Part shown: positions 63,386 to 64,000 of the stretch, piece after piece
How the letters are laid out: every line of letters starts with the position of its first letter
Position numbering within the stretch: position 1 is the stretch's first letter
From: Thermoplasmata archaeon
GTDB taxonomy: Archaea > Thermoplasmatota > Thermoplasmata > Thermoplasmatales > GCA-001856825
Length of the DNA stretch: 64,000 nucleotides
NCBI GenBank assembly: GCA_023256475.1
Contig: JAGDXP010000024.1
Coordinates: forward strand, 24,070-88,069
Direction: 5' to 3'
The notes under the pieces: model-generated
Seen by the model: the letters and a program-made list of their open reading frames with translations, nothing else
Databases searched by the model: none
What the model was told of the DNA's origin: nothing
Translations under genes and position numbers: made by a program

Positions 63386-63686
63386 ATTTATTAATATTTC
63401 ATTAGAGATACGATTTGGTTAACCAATATAAGCTATTCTTCATATCCCTATATAATCATTTATTATCATTAAGATTGACGATGAATTCCGTCAATGCAAA
63501 TAAATGAAATTCTAACCTCAATACTAAATTAATCCCTCGTAAAACTATTTTTTAATTTTATAATAAATCGTTGATATAGATTTAATGGTATATTCTTTCT
63601 TGTTGCTTACTGAACTCCCAAACTTCAATACCAACTAATACCACCAATACAATTAGGATACGGGTTTGCTCTAAGGCTAAAATTAT
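63386..63686. other. 301-base intergenic region before the CRISPR array
   Basis: AT-rich with no gene. It contains the promoter of the permease and, at 63624-63651, a stretch matching the CRISPR repeat at about 18 of 27 bases (ATACCAACTAATACC against ATACTAACTAGTAC), possibly a decayed terminal repeat. No cas gene is present. Confidence 0.4.
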
Positions 63687-64000
63687 TATCAATACTAACT
63701 AGTACTTCTGAAACCTTTTCCCTTTGGATTAAATCAAGTAGAGACACCACCAACAGCCTCCATACTAACTAGTACTTCTGAAACTTGACTAAAGTTATTT
63801 TCAAATTTAGAGTAGACAAAAACCCTCCATACTAACTAGTACTTCTGAAACGAATCTCAACAGAGAGCGTTAAATTTAAAAAGTTTGGGACCTCCATACT
63901 AACTAGTACTTCTGAAACGAAGGCATACGGCTACGAGAATGCGAAGAAGCAGATAAGAGCCTCCATACTAACTAGTACTTCTGAAACGGGAAGTTTGCGG
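63687..64000. CRISPR. CRISPR array, five 28-nt repeats, continues beyond the right edge
   Basis: Repeats at 63687-63714, 63757-63784, 63824-63851, 63891-63918 and 63960-63987. The consensus starts CCTCCATACTAACTAGTAC and ends TTCTGAAAC; four copies are identical, the first has three changes at its left end (TATCA instead of CCTCC). Spacers are 42, 39, 39 and 41 bases, with a fifth cut by the edge. The repeat holds the inverted repeat TACTA/TAGTA. The decayed outer side of the left repeat suggests the leader is off the right edge and the crRNA strand is minus; the GAAAC end would argue for plus. Confidence 0.95.

Overview
The window looks like the chromosome of a Thermoplasmata archaeon, most likely a heterotrophic, wall-less member of the Thermoplasmatales; I cannot name the genus. 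The signs are AT-rich DNA, archaeal TATA boxes placed so that many first genes would be leaderless, archaeosine genes (queC/queD), Tsr3, AlaX, KaiC-like ATPases, a COG1395/MTH967-type regulator, a class II HMG-CoA reductase, Thr/Asn-rich surface proteins with a C-terminal membrane anchor, and a tRNA-Asn without an encoded CCA.

Left part (1-15 kb): a cut-off polytopic membrane protein, queC-queD, a DsrE-like protein, and a HerA/TraG-type ATPase with a nuclease-like tail plus its partner. A 1.5 kb decayed stretch with transposase debris follows. Then come an unknown gene coupled to alaX, a sugar-nucleotide epimerase-KaiC-KaiC operon, an isochorismatase-fold enzyme, acetyl-CoA synthetase, a NUDIX hydrolase, a methyltransferase and an MFS carrier.

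Middle part (15-40 kb): a 1022-residue surface protein with 14 beta-propeller blades; an aldehyde dehydrogenase with an amino-acid permease; a three-gene sugar or polyol operon (class I aldolase, zinc dehydrogenase, FGGY kinase); HMG-CoA reductase and Tsr3 from overlapping divergent promoters; and a three-gene operon (PP-loop ATPase, DUF1611/DgcN-like, threonine-synthase-like PLP enzyme) that may handle an acidic amino acid. Housekeeping genes (thpR, gcvH, rlmE, pyrE), regulators, a DUF302-AhpD pair behind a perfect inverted repeat, MFS carriers and a tRNA-Asn fill the rest.

Right part (40.7-63.4 kb): the main discovery. More than 20 kb is given almost wholly to breaking down bacterial peptidoglycan: anhydro-MurNAc kinase, GH3 NagZ-type hexosaminidase, a BadF-type amino-sugar kinase, a GH114-like secreted glycosidase, a Dpp-type ABC importer, D-lactate oxidase (GlcD+GlcF), a PBP4-like carboxypeptidase, NamZ-type exo-muramidase, a beta-lactamase-fold amidase of the AmiE/YbbE kind, MurQ etherase, NagA, a SIS-domain GlcN6P deaminase and a membrane-anchored secreted amidase. 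No peptidoglycan-building genes are present. The inferred flow is: cut and import wall fragments, strip GlcNAc, MurNAc and peptide, phosphorylate, split MurNAc-6P into D-lactate and GlcNAc-6P, then feed fructose-6P and lactate electrons into central metabolism.

The window ends inside a CRISPR array (five 28-nt repeats seen, no cas genes) whose leftmost repeat is degenerate.
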